This document shows positions 50,865 through 60,283 of a stretch of DNA of 64,000 bases, piece by piece. The first letter of the stretch is position 1. Every line of letters begins with the position of its first letter. The notes beneath the pieces were generated by a model. It ran no database searches and was not told where the DNA came from. It was given only the letters and a program-made list of their open reading frames with translations. The translations under genes were made by a program, and so were the position numbers. Source of the DNA: Mucilaginibacter terrae (GTDB taxonomy: Bacteria > Bacteroidota > Bacteroidia > Sphingobacteriales > Sphingobacteriaceae); contig NZ_JAVLVU010000001.1 of NCBI RefSeq assembly GCF_031951985.1, positions 2,914,001 to 2,978,000 of the forward strand, written 5' to 3'.

Positions 50865-51242
50865 ATGGGTAACGGTACTTCGAAAAAGATTGTCATTTTT
50901 GATGACGATGAGGACATCTTGTCTATTTGTGCATATATATTAGAAGAGCAGGGATGGGAGGTTCATACCCATACCGATTGCAATAATATTACCGAAAAGG
51001 TGGCGGCTGTAATACCTGATGTTATCCTGATGGATAACTGGATACCCGAGGCCGGAGGCATTGTTGCTACGCAAACGCTAAAGAGCAATGAAGAGCTTAA
51101 AAACATACCTGTGGTATATTTTTCGGCTAATAGCGATATTCAGGTTTTGGCCAGCCATGCCGGTGCCGAAACTTATCTGGCTAAACCCTTTGATTTGGAA
51201 GAGCTGGAAAAAACCATTAATAACGTTTTGCAAAAAGCTTGA
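50865..51242 (+). CDS. Single-domain response regulator (receiver)
   Basis: The protein has 125 residues, all receiver domain: acidic pocket 'IFDDDEDIL', phosphoacceptor Asp in 'VILMDNWIPEAGG' (about residue 59), switch Ser in 'VVYFSAN', and Lys in 'YLAKPFDLEEL'. All key residues are present, unlike the receiver at 8.5 kb. No output domain is attached, so it probably acts by protein interaction like CheY or SpoF. It follows the heme oxygenase gene by 94 bases and ends at a terminator. Confidence 0.93.
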   Translation: MGNGTSKKIVIFDDDEDILSICAYILEEQGWEVHTHTDCNNITEKVAAVIPDVILMDNWIPEAGGIVATQTLKSNEELKNIPVVYFSANSDIQVLASHAGAETYLAKPFDLEELEKTINNVLQKA

Positions 51243-51260
51243 TCTGCTTTCTGTATGAAT

Positions 51261-51305
51261 AAAACAAAAGAAGCCCGCTTTTAACAAGCGGGCTTCTTTT
51301 GTTTT
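51261..51305. terminator. Strong bidirectional terminator
   Basis: The perfect inverted repeat AAAACAAAAGAAGCCCGCTT (51261-51280) / AAGCGGGCTTCTTTTGTTTT (51286-51305) lies between the receiver gene and the convergent receptor gene, with A/T tracts on both sides. Confidence 0.92.
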
Positions 51306-51321
51306 ATAGTGTTACATACTA

Positions 51322-54300
51322 TTAGTAAATAGTTGGGCCACCCATACCACCACCTGGGCCGCCTCCGCCTGGGCCGCCGCTACCCGGACCACCAAAGCCA
51401 CCTCTGCGGCCTCCACGGTCATCACCACCCTGCATTGGCGAACGGCCTGCAAACTTTTGCAACCTGTAAGTAAACGTCATTAAGAAATAACGGCCTAAAC
51501 GATTGGTTTGTGATTGCGTACGAACGTTATTGGCGTTGGTAATTGAGAAACCGGTGTTTTGGTTAAATACATCAAATCCTTGCACGCGTATCGTGGCTGC
51601 ATTTTGCTTCAGGAAGCGGCGTTCGAGGTATACATTAAGGATGTTTGGATTTGGCACAGCAAAATTATAACCATAGTTTACAGTACGGGTAAAATCATAG
51701 CTAAAAGTCCAGTCCTTCATTATGTAATTTTTGCCGTTCAGAGTTAAATCAAGCGTGCGAATGTTGCTGTTGCCACTAACGATCGGATTGTTCAATGAAT
51801 TTGTGGTCTTGTTTATAGTGTAACGCACACCACTCTCCAGATCTATCTTATCTAAAATGTTAATCCTGAAACGTGGGTTAGGCGCAAAAGCTAAGTTTTT
51901 TGATATGTTCTTAAGGAATGGAGTAGCTACGTTATTCTCGTTAACGCTGTTGGTGAACGATAAGTTGTTGGTATAAGTAACATTACCGCTCAATATCAGG
52001 GTAAACTTACGCTCGGCCCAAGGCTTTGCCCAAGTTACATTGGCCTGGCCCTGGTAGTAACCATCAACATTCATGTAATTGGAAAATACCGTGTTATTAA
52101 ATGATTTTAAACCAGGGTTTGCAGCTAAAGTAGCATCGCTAAACTTAACTGGGTAAACGGTAGAGGTAGTTACAATTTTATTGTTGGTTTGTGTAAAGCT
52201 CAGGTTCGAGAAAAATATATTACCTGTTTCGAAGCTGAACTTGTTATAACGCAAATTAAAGTTATTGGTAAACTCAGGATTTAGCCCCGGGTTACCCTGT
52301 ACCGGATACAACGCATTTGAGAAGTTGATTACCGGTACCAACTGGCTGTAACTTGGCTGGTTATTTGAACCATTATAGTTGAAGTTTAACGATTGGCTAC
52401 GTGAGAAATTATAGCTGAAACGGGCAGTAGGCACAAAGTTAAAAGTGCTTTTATTGGTAACAGGCCTTACGTTGGTTTGCGATAAAGCATCAAACGAGGT
52501 ACCCGAGCCTTCGAGTTTGCTTGGTAATACGCCCGCACCTAACGTTAGGTTATACTTAGGCTTTATAAAACGATAATTTAAACCTATACGATGAGTGGTA
52601 AATGTATAATCATAATCATTTGTACCTAAGCGGTAATTATTAATTTGATTAACTGTTACAACAGTATCTGTACGGTTATCATTACGGTTGGTGGTATGAT
52701 TGTAAGCATAGTTAAGCTCCAGATATGAAACCTTGCTCAATGGCTCGATGTACGATAGGTTAATGCCCGATGAAATAGAACGGTAATAAGTATTTACTAA
52801 TTGATTTACCGGAACACTCAAACGATTGGTAGTAACCGCGTCATAACTGTAAACCGGGTTATCAAAACTAAAATTGCGGGTTGAGTTAAAACTACCGTTT
52901 ATACTCAGGTTACGGCCAAAACCGTTAAAACGGTGATTGTATAACAATGTTGCACCATAGTTTGGCGCGGCCGAGGTGCTGTTGGTTACTGTTGTGTAAG
53001 CAAGGTTTGGGCTACCGTTACGGGTCGAATTTAAAACCTCATCGGCAACAGTACCGGTATTTGAGTACGAAAAAGTAGGGTTAAGTTTAAAATAGTTAAC
53101 AGTGTCTGGACGGTATTCCATGTTCCAGGTAAAACGGTGATTGGTGCTGTTATCGGTTTGCGTACTATTCTGATCGCTGGTTGTTGGCACAACACCAGTA
53201 TTTTCCTGGTAACTGCGGCTTTGAGTAAATACACCTTTATCTTCAAAGCTGTAACTACCATAAACCGACATTTTACCCCATTGGTCGCGGAAGTTGGTAC
53301 CAATGGTTTTAGTAGTATTTATACCATTTTGGTTGCTGGTTTGGCCACCGCCTCCACGGCCGGCATTTCCACGACCGCCACCGCCGCCGCCAAAACCACC
53401 GCCGCCGCCACGGTTGCCGCCACCGCCGCCGCCTTGTCCGCCGGTTGCGCTGCCAAATGAGAAGGTGTTAACGTTAGTATTGTTAAGATTGCCTAATACT
53501 GCAATTTGCTGATCGTTATTAAATTTAAACACATTTAGCAAGCCTACATAACGGTTATCATTACTTACACCCGGGTTTTTAGGTAAAGCATCTGAGCCCT
53601 CCCCTGCTGTAGCCTGACCAAAGTAGCCGTGGTTTTTATCTTTACGGATGGTGATGTTCAATATCTTATTAGGTTCGCCGGTTTTAATGCCGGTAACGTT
53701 GGCCTGGTCGCCATAATCGTCAACAATCTGGTAGCTGTCTACCAAATCGGCAGGTAGGTTTTTAGTTGCAGTTTGTACATCGCCGCCAAAAAAGTCTTTA
53801 CCGTTTATGCGCACTTTAGTTACTTGTTTGCCTTGGGCGCTCACATTACCCTGTGCATCTACATCAACACCGGGTATGCGTTTAAGCTGGTCTTCAACCG
53901 GCGAGTTTGCACGTACTTTATAGGCGCTGGCCTTGTACTCTACTGTATCTTCTTTTAAAGTTACCGGATTTGTACCTACTACAGTAACTACACCCAGCAA
54001 CCGCGATTCGGGCTTTAAAGTGATGGTACCCAAATCTGAAGCCTGATTTCCGCTTTCTAAAGAATAATGTTTTATAAGTCCTTCGTAACCTATTGAGGTT
54101 AATGTTAAAGTGATTTTGCTTCCTTTTATATTATTGAAAGAAAACTTGCCATCGCCACCAACTATTGTTGTTGCACTGTCGCGCGTGTCGGTCACTACCT
54201 TAACAGTGGTACCGGGAAGCGTTTGCTTGGTCGAATCAATCACCATACCGTGCACCTCGCGGCCGGTTTGTGCTTGTGTGTACGTTGCCGCGGCTAATAA

Positions 54301-54330
54301 AAAGGCCAGAATGGCAAATAAGTGTTTCAT
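51322..54330 (-). CDS. TonB-dependent-receptor-like outer-membrane beta-barrel protein
   Basis: The protein has 1002 residues with signal peptide 'MKHLFAILAFLLAAATYTQAQ'. A carboxypeptidase-like regulatory domain (about residues 25-110, 'GREVHGMVIDSTKQTLPGTTVKVV') is followed by a plug-like segment ('DQLKRIPGVDVDAQGNVSAQGKQVTKVRINGKDFFGGDVQTATKNLPADLVDSYQIVDDYGDQA'). The rest is a beta-barrel of the outer-membrane family. Glycine-rich loops at about residues 295-345 and at the C-terminus ('GGRRGGFGGPGSGGPGGGG') are conspicuous; the C-terminal one follows the last strand. No SusD partner or FecR is adjacent. Confidence 0.9.
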   Translation of the reverse strand: MKHLFAILAFLLAAATYTQAQTGREVHGMVIDSTKQTLPGTTVKVVTDTRDSATTIVGGDGKFSFNNIKGSKITLTLTSIGYEGLIKHYSLESGNQASDLGTITLKPESRLLGVVTVVGTNPVTLKEDTVEYKASAYKVRANSPVEDQLKRIPGVDVDAQGNVSAQGKQVTKVRINGKDFFGGDVQTATKNLPADLVDSYQIVDDYGDQANVTGIKTGEPNKILNITIRKDKNHGYFGQATAGEGSDALPKNPGVSNDNRYVGLLNVFKFNNDQQIAVLGNLNNTNVNTFSFGSATGGQGGGGGGNRGGGGGFGGGGGGRGNAGRGGGGQTSNQNGINTTKTIGTNFRDQWGKMSVYGSYSFEDKGVFTQSRSYQENTGVVPTTSDQNSTQTDNSTNHRFTWNMEYRPDTVNYFKLNPTFSYSNTGTVADEVLNSTRNGSPNLAYTTVTNSTSAAPNYGATLLYNHRFNGFGRNLSINGSFNSTRNFSFDNPVYSYDAVTTNRLSVPVNQLVNTYYRSISSGINLSYIEPLSKVSYLELNYAYNHTTNRNDNRTDTVVTVNQINNYRLGTNDYDYTFTTHRIGLNYRFIKPKYNLTLGAGVLPSKLEGSGTSFDALSQTNVRPVTNKSTFNFVPTARFSYNFSRSQSLNFNYNGSNNQPSYSQLVPVINFSNALYPVQGNPGLNPEFTNNFNLRYNKFSFETGNIFFSNLSFTQTNNKIVTTSTVYPVKFSDATLAANPGLKSFNNTVFSNYMNVDGYYQGQANVTWAKPWAERKFTLILSGNVTYTNNLSFTNSVNENNVATPFLKNISKNLAFAPNPRFRINILDKIDLESGVRYTINKTTNSLNNPIVSGNSNIRTLDLTLNGKNYIMKDWTFSYDFTRTVNYGYNFAVPNPNILNVYLERRFLKQNAATIRVQGFDVFNQNTGFSITNANNVRTQSQTNRLGRYFLMTFTYRLQKFAGRSPMQGGDDRGGRRGGFGGPGSGGPGGGGPGGGMGGPTIY

Positions 54331-54873
54331 AAAAATTGCTTCAGACTTATAAGTATTTAATAATTGTAACTCTATTACAGAATGCGACTACAAAAGTTCA
54401 ATTTCTTTGTGTTAAATATTTAATAATCATAGTATTGTTACATGATTGTGCTATAAACGTTACAGTATGGTGCATTAATAATATGGCTTTGACTTGTTTT
54501 TTGAAGGATTATCAAATCTTGATTAATCTATAATTAACCACAAATGCCCAAGTCTTAAAGGTTATGTAAAGATGGCACAAGACCAAAAGCAAGCCTGATT
54601 TACAACGGCTTACTTTTTGAAATTAAAATAATTGTATACTATAATGCAATGATTGTATACAAATTTATATTGTAATGAATTTCAACAACATCAAATCGAT
54701 ACAAATTGACTATCAACAGTATACACTTTAAACTGGCATGAATTGTGTGGGATTTGCGGGCTATTTATAAGGATATAATTACAACCGGCCGCGAGGGTTG
54801 GTTAATTAAAAATTAAAGACACATTTAAACAGAATGTGCCTTATTAAATTAACCTCAGTAAAAAAAATTCCCT
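54331..54873. other. AT-rich intergenic region
   Basis: About 540 bases between the divergent receptor gene and the small ORF at 54874. There is no credible ORF. It contains the repeated octamer TTGTATAC (54633 and 54653 areas). It probably holds both promoters and a regulatory site; no -33/-7 pair is convincing. Confidence 0.5.
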
Positions 54874-55146
54874 ATGAGCTCAATGCGCGCTAACCTGCAC
54901 TCTAAAGTGCACAACTGGATGAAAAGGATGGGTTTCAGGCTAAACTCATCAAACACCAACCAAAGAAGTAAGACCACAACCCGTCATTACTTTTTTGAAA
55001 CGTTTAACTTTTTGGAGAAAACATCTGAAAAGGAGCCTCAAAAATCAAGGTTTATATGCTTTGATACGTATGGAGAAAGGTTGAAAGTAAGATCGCTGCT
55101 CGATTTGCAAACTGCCTTTTACGAAAACATCAGCCAACTGAAGTAG
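54874..55146 (+). CDS. Small hypothetical protein
   Basis: The protein has 90 residues, is basic, and has no signal or membrane segment. It reads 'MSSMRANLHSKVHNWMKRMGFRLNSSNTNQRSKTTTRHYFFETFNFLEKTSEKEPQKSRFICFDTYGERLKVRSLLDLQTAFYENISQLK'-like in one continuous run; the end around 'FICFDTYGERLKVRSLLDLQ' could form a small alpha/beta unit. No family is recognised. It is isolated between two minus-strand genes, so coding status rests on the frame alone. Confidence 0.5.
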   Translation: MSSMRANLHSKVHNWMKRMGFRLNSSNTNQRSKTTTRHYFFETFNFLEKTSEKEPQKSRFICFDTYGERLKVRSLLDLQTAFYENISQLK

Positions 55147-55204
55147 GCTCACGGTTAAATTGCGTGTTTGTTTGGTACAAAGGCAAACACGCACAGCCCG
55201 TTCA

Positions 55205-56446
55205 TTAAATTCTTCTTTTTAGCGTAAGCACCACCGTTTCCAACTTTTTACTGCGGTTTATCTCTACCAAAATGCTACGCTCGTTTTTTGATTTAAAAAG
55301 GTTATCGATATCCACTATTTTCATTTTGTCTACCGGTTTAAAATTAATAGCCAGTATTTCGTCGTTGGCCATAATACCGGCTTCATCAGCCGCCGATCCA
55401 GGTTCTACCCGGCTTATAATTACCCTTCTGAAATCCTCACCGGTAGCAAAATACTCCATCCCGCTCATGTCATGTTCAAATGGCTCCTTAAATTTATAGT
55501 TGGGTTTTAAAAACATTTGCCCTTTTTCATAATCCATCACAATAAAAAACTTTTTAAGTATGCCCAGCCCCAAATTGCCATCGCGCGGCACAAGGTAATT
55601 TACCGGGTTGTTATTATCAGGAAATGAAGCTATTACATTATTGAATTTGTATTTGCCTAAACTAAATTCATCAATACGGCTTATGTAACCGTTAACAGGC
55701 CCGGTTAAACCAATGCCCAGGTTGGCTACAATGCTTTTGTGGAAATAATTTTTGTACTGTTCGAGGTTTTCGAGCGACAGCGGGTGGCCGGCACCTAAAT
55801 CAACTATAAATTTGCTTTCGGCAGGGCAACCGTCGGGAAGTATAATATTGGTTTTAATATATGGTTTCCGCTCTTCTATACTTAACGGAATAACCATTCC
55901 TTTTTTACCTCTGAATGGCTTAAAGGTACCCGAACTGGCAGCTATGATAGTACTATCTGAAAAGTTTATTTTAACGGCCAGCTGTGAAAAAAATTCATAT
56001 CCCAATATACCATGTATACGCATTCCTGCATAGTTAGATAAGCCAAAATGATCTTGTTTAAATATTGCTGCCGATACAAGCCTGCTTCTGATGTCGCCCG
56101 GGAGCCTTACATCAAGTTCGGATGTAGCGTATGCCTCAAAGCTTTCGGTTGTACCTACTGCCCCATATAGCTTAATAGTGCGTTTGTTAAATATGCTTAT
56201 GGAATCTATCAGGTTAGGATCGGTAATGATCATCAGCCCCACGCCCGAATCGATAATGAAATTATAAGGGCCTTTGGTGTTGATGTAAACCGGCACAACC
56301 ATCATATCCCGCACCAGTTGGAAACGGAACTTTACCTGTTTTTTATGGCTGCTTATATAAAAACTCTGTGCTTTGGTAAAAAAAGGAGAACACAGCACGA
56401 CAAGGCATAACAACAGGTACCACTTAATATTTTTTAAAGGGTACAC
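55205..56446 (-). CDS. Exported retropepsin-like aspartic protease with PDZ domain
   Basis: The protein has 413 residues. After a signal peptide ('YLLLCLVVLCSPFFTKAQ') come two retropepsin-like lobes: the first active-site motif is 'YNFIIDSGVGLMII' (D-S-G) and the second 'SKFIVDLGAGHPLSL' (D-L-G). A PDZ domain ends the protein ('FRRVIISRVEPGSAADEAGIMANDEILAINFKPVDKMKIVDIDNLFKSKNERSILVEI'). The family is common in Bacteroidetes and acts in the periplasm. Monomeric fusion of two lobes plus a PDZ is the usual form. Confidence 0.9.
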   Translation of the reverse strand: MYPLKNIKWYLLLCLVVLCSPFFTKAQSFYISSHKKQVKFRFQLVRDMMVVPVYINTKGPYNFIIDSGVGLMIITDPNLIDSISIFNKRTIKLYGAVGTTESFEAYATSELDVRLPGDIRSRLVSAAIFKQDHFGLSNYAGMRIHGILGYEFFSQLAVKINFSDSTIIAASSGTFKPFRGKKGMVIPLSIEERKPYIKTNIILPDGCPAESKFIVDLGAGHPLSLENLEQYKNYFHKSIVANLGIGLTGPVNGYISRIDEFSLGKYKFNNVIASFPDNNNPVNYLVPRDGNLGLGILKKFFIVMDYEKGQMFLKPNYKFKEPFEHDMSGMEYFATGEDFRRVIISRVEPGSAADEAGIMANDEILAINFKPVDKMKIVDIDNLFKSKNERSILVEINRSKKLETVVLTLKRRI

Positions 56447-56569
56447 GGCTTTACAATTGGTTATCAGGATGTATGTATAAAAACCAATTTAAAGTTACGT
56501 ATATTTCAAATTAATGTAACAAGAATAATACGTTTTTTATTATTGAAATGCTTAACGCAAAAAGCAGCT

Positions 56570-57562
56570 TTAACCTCCTTTTTTATCATTTTCAGCTTGA
56601 AGTTCGGCTTTTAATTCGGGGTTTTGAGGCGGGAGTTCTTTTACATGGCGTTCAACCTCGGTTTGTTCAACATGTACCGCATATTCGGCGGGTTCAATAT
56701 GGCTGCAGTTAACCTCGGCGTAAACCCGGGTAAACTCTGCCCCAATGTATAATATGGCAGCGGTATAATATATCCACACCAAAATAACAATAACCGATCC
56801 TGCGGCACCATAAGCAGATCCCTGTGCCGAGTACTTAATGTAAAGGCTAATAATGAACTGGCCTAACATAAATAGTATTGCGGTAAAAAATGCTCCCGAG
56901 CGTACATCCTTAAACTTAATTTTAACATCGGGTAAAAACTTAAATATGATGCCAAATAAGGTTGATATTACGATGAATGATATGCCCAGGTTAACCAACT
57001 CGATAATACGCTCGGTAATAGCCGGCATAAAGCGTGTTAGTTGCGAGCCAACTGCGCTAACAATTACGTTTACTATTAATGATGCCAATAATAAAAACCC
57101 AAGACTAATAATTAGCGAGAAGGACAAAAAGCGGTTTTGCAGCATTTTGAGCCATCCTTTTTTAGGCTTGGCCTTAACCCGCCATATCATATTAATAGAG
57201 TCTTGTATCTCGAGGAAAATACTGCTGGCACCCAATAATAACGTGATGATACCCGAAGCCAATGCAACACCTGTTTTACCCGAAAACTGCAGATTTTTAA
57301 TAATATCCTGAATTTGCTTTGCAGCATCGGCACCAACGTACCGGCTCATTTCGGCATACAGCTTGGTACTGGCCTGCGAAGTGTCGGGCCAAAACAAACC
57401 GGCCAGCGCCAAAATAAGAACCAATAATGGGGCTATAGAAAATATGGTATAGTACGCTAAAGATGCACTCAGTTTTAAGCCATTATCATTAGAAAAGGAT
57501 GAAAAGGTAGCCATCAGCACTTTCCATAAACTCTTTAAATAATCTTTGCTAAATACTTTCAT
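56570..57562 (-). CDS. YihY/BrkB family inner-membrane protein
   Basis: The protein has 330 residues and about six membrane segments. The family hallmark is 'LAYYTIFSIAPLLVLILALAGLFW' (residues about 28-52), then 'SIFLEIQDSINMIWRVKAKPKKGWLKMLQNRFLSFSLI' and 'YGAAGSVIVILVWIYYTAAILYIGAEFTRVYAE'. It was formerly called ribonuclease BN, which is an error. A charged C-terminal tail rich in Glu, Lys and Pro ends the protein. It is divergent from the histidine phosphatase gene. Confidence 0.94.
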   Translation of the reverse strand: MKVFSKDYLKSLWKVLMATFSSFSNDNGLKLSASLAYYTIFSIAPLLVLILALAGLFWPDTSQASTKLYAEMSRYVGADAAKQIQDIIKNLQFSGKTGVALASGIITLLLGASSIFLEIQDSINMIWRVKAKPKKGWLKMLQNRFLSFSLIISLGFLLLASLIVNVIVSAVGSQLTRFMPAITERIIELVNLGISFIVISTLFGIIFKFLPDVKIKFKDVRSGAFFTAILFMLGQFIISLYIKYSAQGSAYGAAGSVIVILVWIYYTAAILYIGAEFTRVYAEVNCSHIEPAEYAVHVEQTEVERHVKELPPQNPELKAELQAENDKKGG

Positions 57563-57644
57563 AGTTTTATGATGTACTGTAAATAATGCATTCTTAAAGT
57601 AATTGTTTGTTTAAATACTATATTAGCTATATAAGCCTTTAAAT

Positions 57645-58205
57645 ATGAACCGTAAACTATTGCTTGCATTACTAACTTTTGCCCTGCTATTTACCACCTC
57701 TGCCTTTGCACAGCAAACTACCATCTGGCTGGTTAGGCATGCCGAAAAGCAAACCAGCGAAGCCATGATGAGCTCTGATCCGGAATTATCAGAAACCGGG
57801 AAGCTGCGGGCAATTGATTTAGCAAACGTTTTAAAACGGTACCCCATCAATGCTATTTACAGCACCAATTATAAGCGCACCCTTGCCACAGCAGCGCCAC
57901 TTGCAGCCGAAGTTAAAGTCTCTCCGGTAATTTATGATGCGAAAGATTTAGCAGGTATTGCCAGCAAAACCTTGCAATACAATAAAGGAAAGCAAGTGCT
58001 TATTGTAGGCCACTCCAATACACTCATCCCGGTTATTAAAGCCCTAAAAGCCGAATTGCCGTTTAATGAGCTAACCGATGATGATTACGATATGCTTTTT
58101 AAAGTGGTGGTTGATGATAATGGCAATGCCAAATTAACCATTGCGCATTACGGAAAGCCGCATCATACTACCGAAGTCCCGCCCGCTTTTAAAGGAACTT
58201 TTTAA
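57645..58205 (+). CDS. Exported histidine phosphatase (SixA/phosphoglycerate-mutase-like)
   Basis: The protein has 186 residues with a signal peptide ('MNRKLLLALLTFALLFTTSAFAQ'). The catalytic 'LVRHAEKQ' (about residue 31) provides the phospho-histidine with neighbouring Arg. The second active-site His is in 'VLIVGHSNTLIPVI' (about residue 130). The small size fits the SixA branch. It is periplasmic, so a phosphohistidine protein is an unlikely substrate and a small phosphate ester is more likely. Its 3' end overlaps the convergent alanine dehydrogenase gene by 4 bases. Confidence 0.92.
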   Translation: MNRKLLLALLTFALLFTTSAFAQQTTIWLVRHAEKQTSEAMMSSDPELSETGKLRAIDLANVLKRYPINAIYSTNYKRTLATAAPLAAEVKVSPVIYDAKDLAGIASKTLQYNKGKQVLIVGHSNTLIPVIKALKAELPFNELTDDDYDMLFKVVVDDNGNAKLTIAHYGKPHHTTEVPPAFKGTF

Positions 58206-59428
58206 CGGTTAGATACGATAAGCAAATCCAGATCCTTGCATGGAATGTTATAGCGCTCGCCCAGATACTTGTTGGTTAACTGGCCCTGATAAATATACAC
58301 GGCATTGCGCACACCGGTTTTTTGCCATATTACGTTGTTAATACCACCATTTTCGCCAATATCCAGCAGGATTGGGGTGAATATATTAGTTAGGGCATAG
58401 GTAGCGGTACGAGCCACGCGTGATGCGATGTTAGGCACACAATAATGTATCACATCATATTTCCGGAAAACCGGATGGGTGTGGTTGGTAACTTCCGAAG
58501 TTTCAAAACAGCCACCCTGATCAATGCTTACGTCGATGATAACCGAGTTGGGTTTCATGCGGCTTACGGTGCTTTCGGTAATAATGCAGGGACTACGGCC
58601 GTCTTCGGTACGCAGGGCTCCAATCACCACATCGCAAGTGGTAACGGCCTTTTCTAATACAATGGGCTGTATTACCGAAGTAAATACCCGGCTGCCAATG
58701 TTATTTTGCAACCTGCGCAATTTGTAAATCGATGGATCGAACACCTTTACCTCCGCACCTAATGATATGGCTGTACGGGCGGCATATTCGCCTACGGTGC
58801 CTGCGCCTAAAATTACAATTTCGGTAGGCGGAACGCCTGTAATGCCGCCAAGCATTAATCCTTTACCCCCAAAAACATTGCTTAAGTACTCGGCTGCTAT
58901 TGAGATGGAGGTTGCGCCAACAATTTCGCTCATGGCGCGTACCACAGCAAGTACATTGCCTTCGTCGCGCAGGTGCTCAAATGAAAGTGCAGTTATTTTT
59001 TTAGCCAGCATGGCCTGCAGGCATTCGGCCTTTAAGGTTGATATTTGCAGGGTTGATATTAATATCTGACCGGGTTTCATCAGCTCAATTTCGGCCATGG
59101 TGGGTGGCGCTACTTTGATAATGATATCAGCTTCGTATATCTTTTTATGATCGTATACAATCTGGGCCCCCTGCTCGCTGTAGTGGTTATCTAAAAAATT
59201 GGCGGCTTTACCTGCATTGCTTTCCAACAGCACATCGTGCCCATTGTTTACCAGTAAGGCTACTGAAAGGGGAGTTAAAGCAATGCGGTTTTCCTGAAAG
59301 GAGGTTTCCTTTGGGATGCCTATGTATAATTTATTTTTCCGGCTGCGTACTTCCAGCATCGATTCCTGCGGCTGCATCATGGCTTGTTTGGCCACGTCTG
59401 AAAATCCGCTATATAACCCTGAACTCAT
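58202..59428 (-). CDS. ald: Alanine dehydrogenase
   Basis: The protein has 408 residues and belongs to the AlaDH/PNT family. N-terminal motif 'IGIPKETSFQENRIALTPLSVALLVNNGHDVLLESNAG' with the catalytic Lys, then 'DIIIKVAPP' and the NAD-binding glycine loop 'VILGAGTVGEYAARTAISLGAEVKVFD'. The second signature is 'SVIIDVSIDQGGCFETSEVTNHTHPVFRKYDVIHYCVPN'. It interconverts alanine and pyruvate with NAD. An N-terminal extension of about 30 residues precedes the fold. It lies 67 bases downstream of tsaE on the same strand. Confidence 0.93.
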   Translation of the reverse strand: MSSGLYSGFSDVAKQAMMQPQESMLEVRSRKNKLYIGIPKETSFQENRIALTPLSVALLVNNGHDVLLESNAGKAANFLDNHYSEQGAQIVYDHKKIYEADIIIKVAPPTMAEIELMKPGQILISTLQISTLKAECLQAMLAKKITALSFEHLRDEGNVLAVVRAMSEIVGATSISIAAEYLSNVFGGKGLMLGGITGVPPTEIVILGAGTVGEYAARTAISLGAEVKVFDPSIYKLRRLQNNIGSRVFTSVIQPIVLEKAVTTCDVVIGALRTEDGRSPCIITESTVSRMKPNSVIIDVSIDQGGCFETSEVTNHTHPVFRKYDVIHYCVPNIASRVARTATYALTNIFTPILLDIGENGGINNVIWQKTGVRNAVYIYQGQLTNKYLGERYNIPCKDLDLLIVSNR

Positions 59429-59495
59429 AGATCAATTTATTTGCAGAGCCTTTTATTGGCGATGTTGAAGATACGCAAATAATGTAAAATTTAAG

Positions 59496-59924
59496 TTAAA
59501 TACTTTCGAAGCTGAAATGGCGGCTCTTGTCTTCGCGGGCCTCAATGCTTACCTTAATGTAATGGAGCGGTAGCAGGTCGGGTATTTTTTCGGGCCACTC
59601 AATAAGGCAGTAATTGTCCGAATAAAAATACTCCTCGTAGCCCATGTCCAATGCCTCTTCCTGGTTTTTGAGGCGATAGAAATCGAAATGATAAACGTTA
59701 TTACTGCTGCCAATGTATTCGTTTACAATGGAGAATGTTGGGCTGGTAACAGGTTCCTCTACACCCAATTGCGCACACAACTCTTTAATAAAAGTGGTTT
59801 TGCCAGCCCCCATGTTGCCATAAAACAGGAGTATTTTTTGGCTGCCGGCAAAGTTTATCAAAGATTGGGCAGCGGCAGACAGTTCGGTAATTGAAGAAAT
59901 GATTATGTTAGATACTGGGGGCAT
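59496..59924 (-). CDS. tsaE: tRNA threonylcarbamoyladenosine biosynthesis ATPase TsaE
   Basis: The protein has 142 residues. Walker A is 'LLFYGNMGAGKTTFIKELCAQLGV' (about residues 32-50), and 'VTSPTFSIVNEYIG' and 'YHFDFYRLKNQEEALDMGYEEYFYSDNYCLIEWPEKI' (Walker B region and conserved Trp) complete the fold. With TsaB and TsaD it modifies A37 of ANN-decoding tRNAs. Its start overlaps the end of the PIN-domain pseudogene by 17 bases. The pairing with ald is common in this group. Confidence 0.95.
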   Translation of the reverse strand: MPPVSNIIISSITELSAAAQSLINFAGSQKILLFYGNMGAGKTTFIKELCAQLGVEEPVTSPTFSIVNEYIGSSNNVYHFDFYRLKNQEEALDMGYEEYFYSDNYCLIEWPEKIPDLLPLHYIKVSIEAREDKSRHFSFESI

Positions 59925-60283
59925 ACAAAATAAAATCCAGTTCAGTTATTCTACGGAATCCTTTATCAGATGTAATAAAGGACATGTTTTCTGTAAGCGC
60001 AGATGCTGCAATAATACTATCAGGCAATTTAAGTTTATAATTCCTCCGTATAGCGATTGTTTGATGCTTAAACACATTGTTCATATTTACCACATTTATA
60101 GAGGAAATAAAATCATCCAAAATTGGTTTGGCCGAAGCATTGTTGCTGTGGTAAGCACAGTTCAATCTCGGTAATAAAGGAAATGTAAATTTGATTGCCA
60201 TTCAGCAGATCAGCAACAACATGGTCATCATTTAATAGGTAGATACAAATATTAGTATCTACAAACAACTTATTCCCATTCAT
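59908..60283 (-). pseudogene. VapC-like PIN-domain toxin, frameshifted
   Basis: From ATG 60283 the product starts 'MNGNKLFVDTNICIYLLNDD', runs to 'YISFITEIELC' and then leaves the frame near 60157. In the other frame it resumes 'AYHSNNASAKPILDDFISS', continues to 'LKLPDSIIAASALTENMSFITSDKGF' and stops at 59908. One extra base accounts for the shift; corrected length is about 124 residues, normal for VapC. All four metal-binding acids are still recognisable (Asp9, Glu41, and the Asp of LPDS and TSDK). Its start overlaps the antitoxin by 14 bases. It may be truly inactivated or a sequencing error. Confidence 0.85.

Noticed and set aside
53294..53512. Proline-rich plus-strand ORF
   Set aside because: It is the antisense of the Gly-rich loop of the TonB-type receptor; GGN codons read as CCN on the opposite strand.
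60150..60165. Programmed frameshift in the PIN toxin
   Set aside because: No slippery heptamer is present at the break, unlike the clear A AAA AAG site in the IS3 element.
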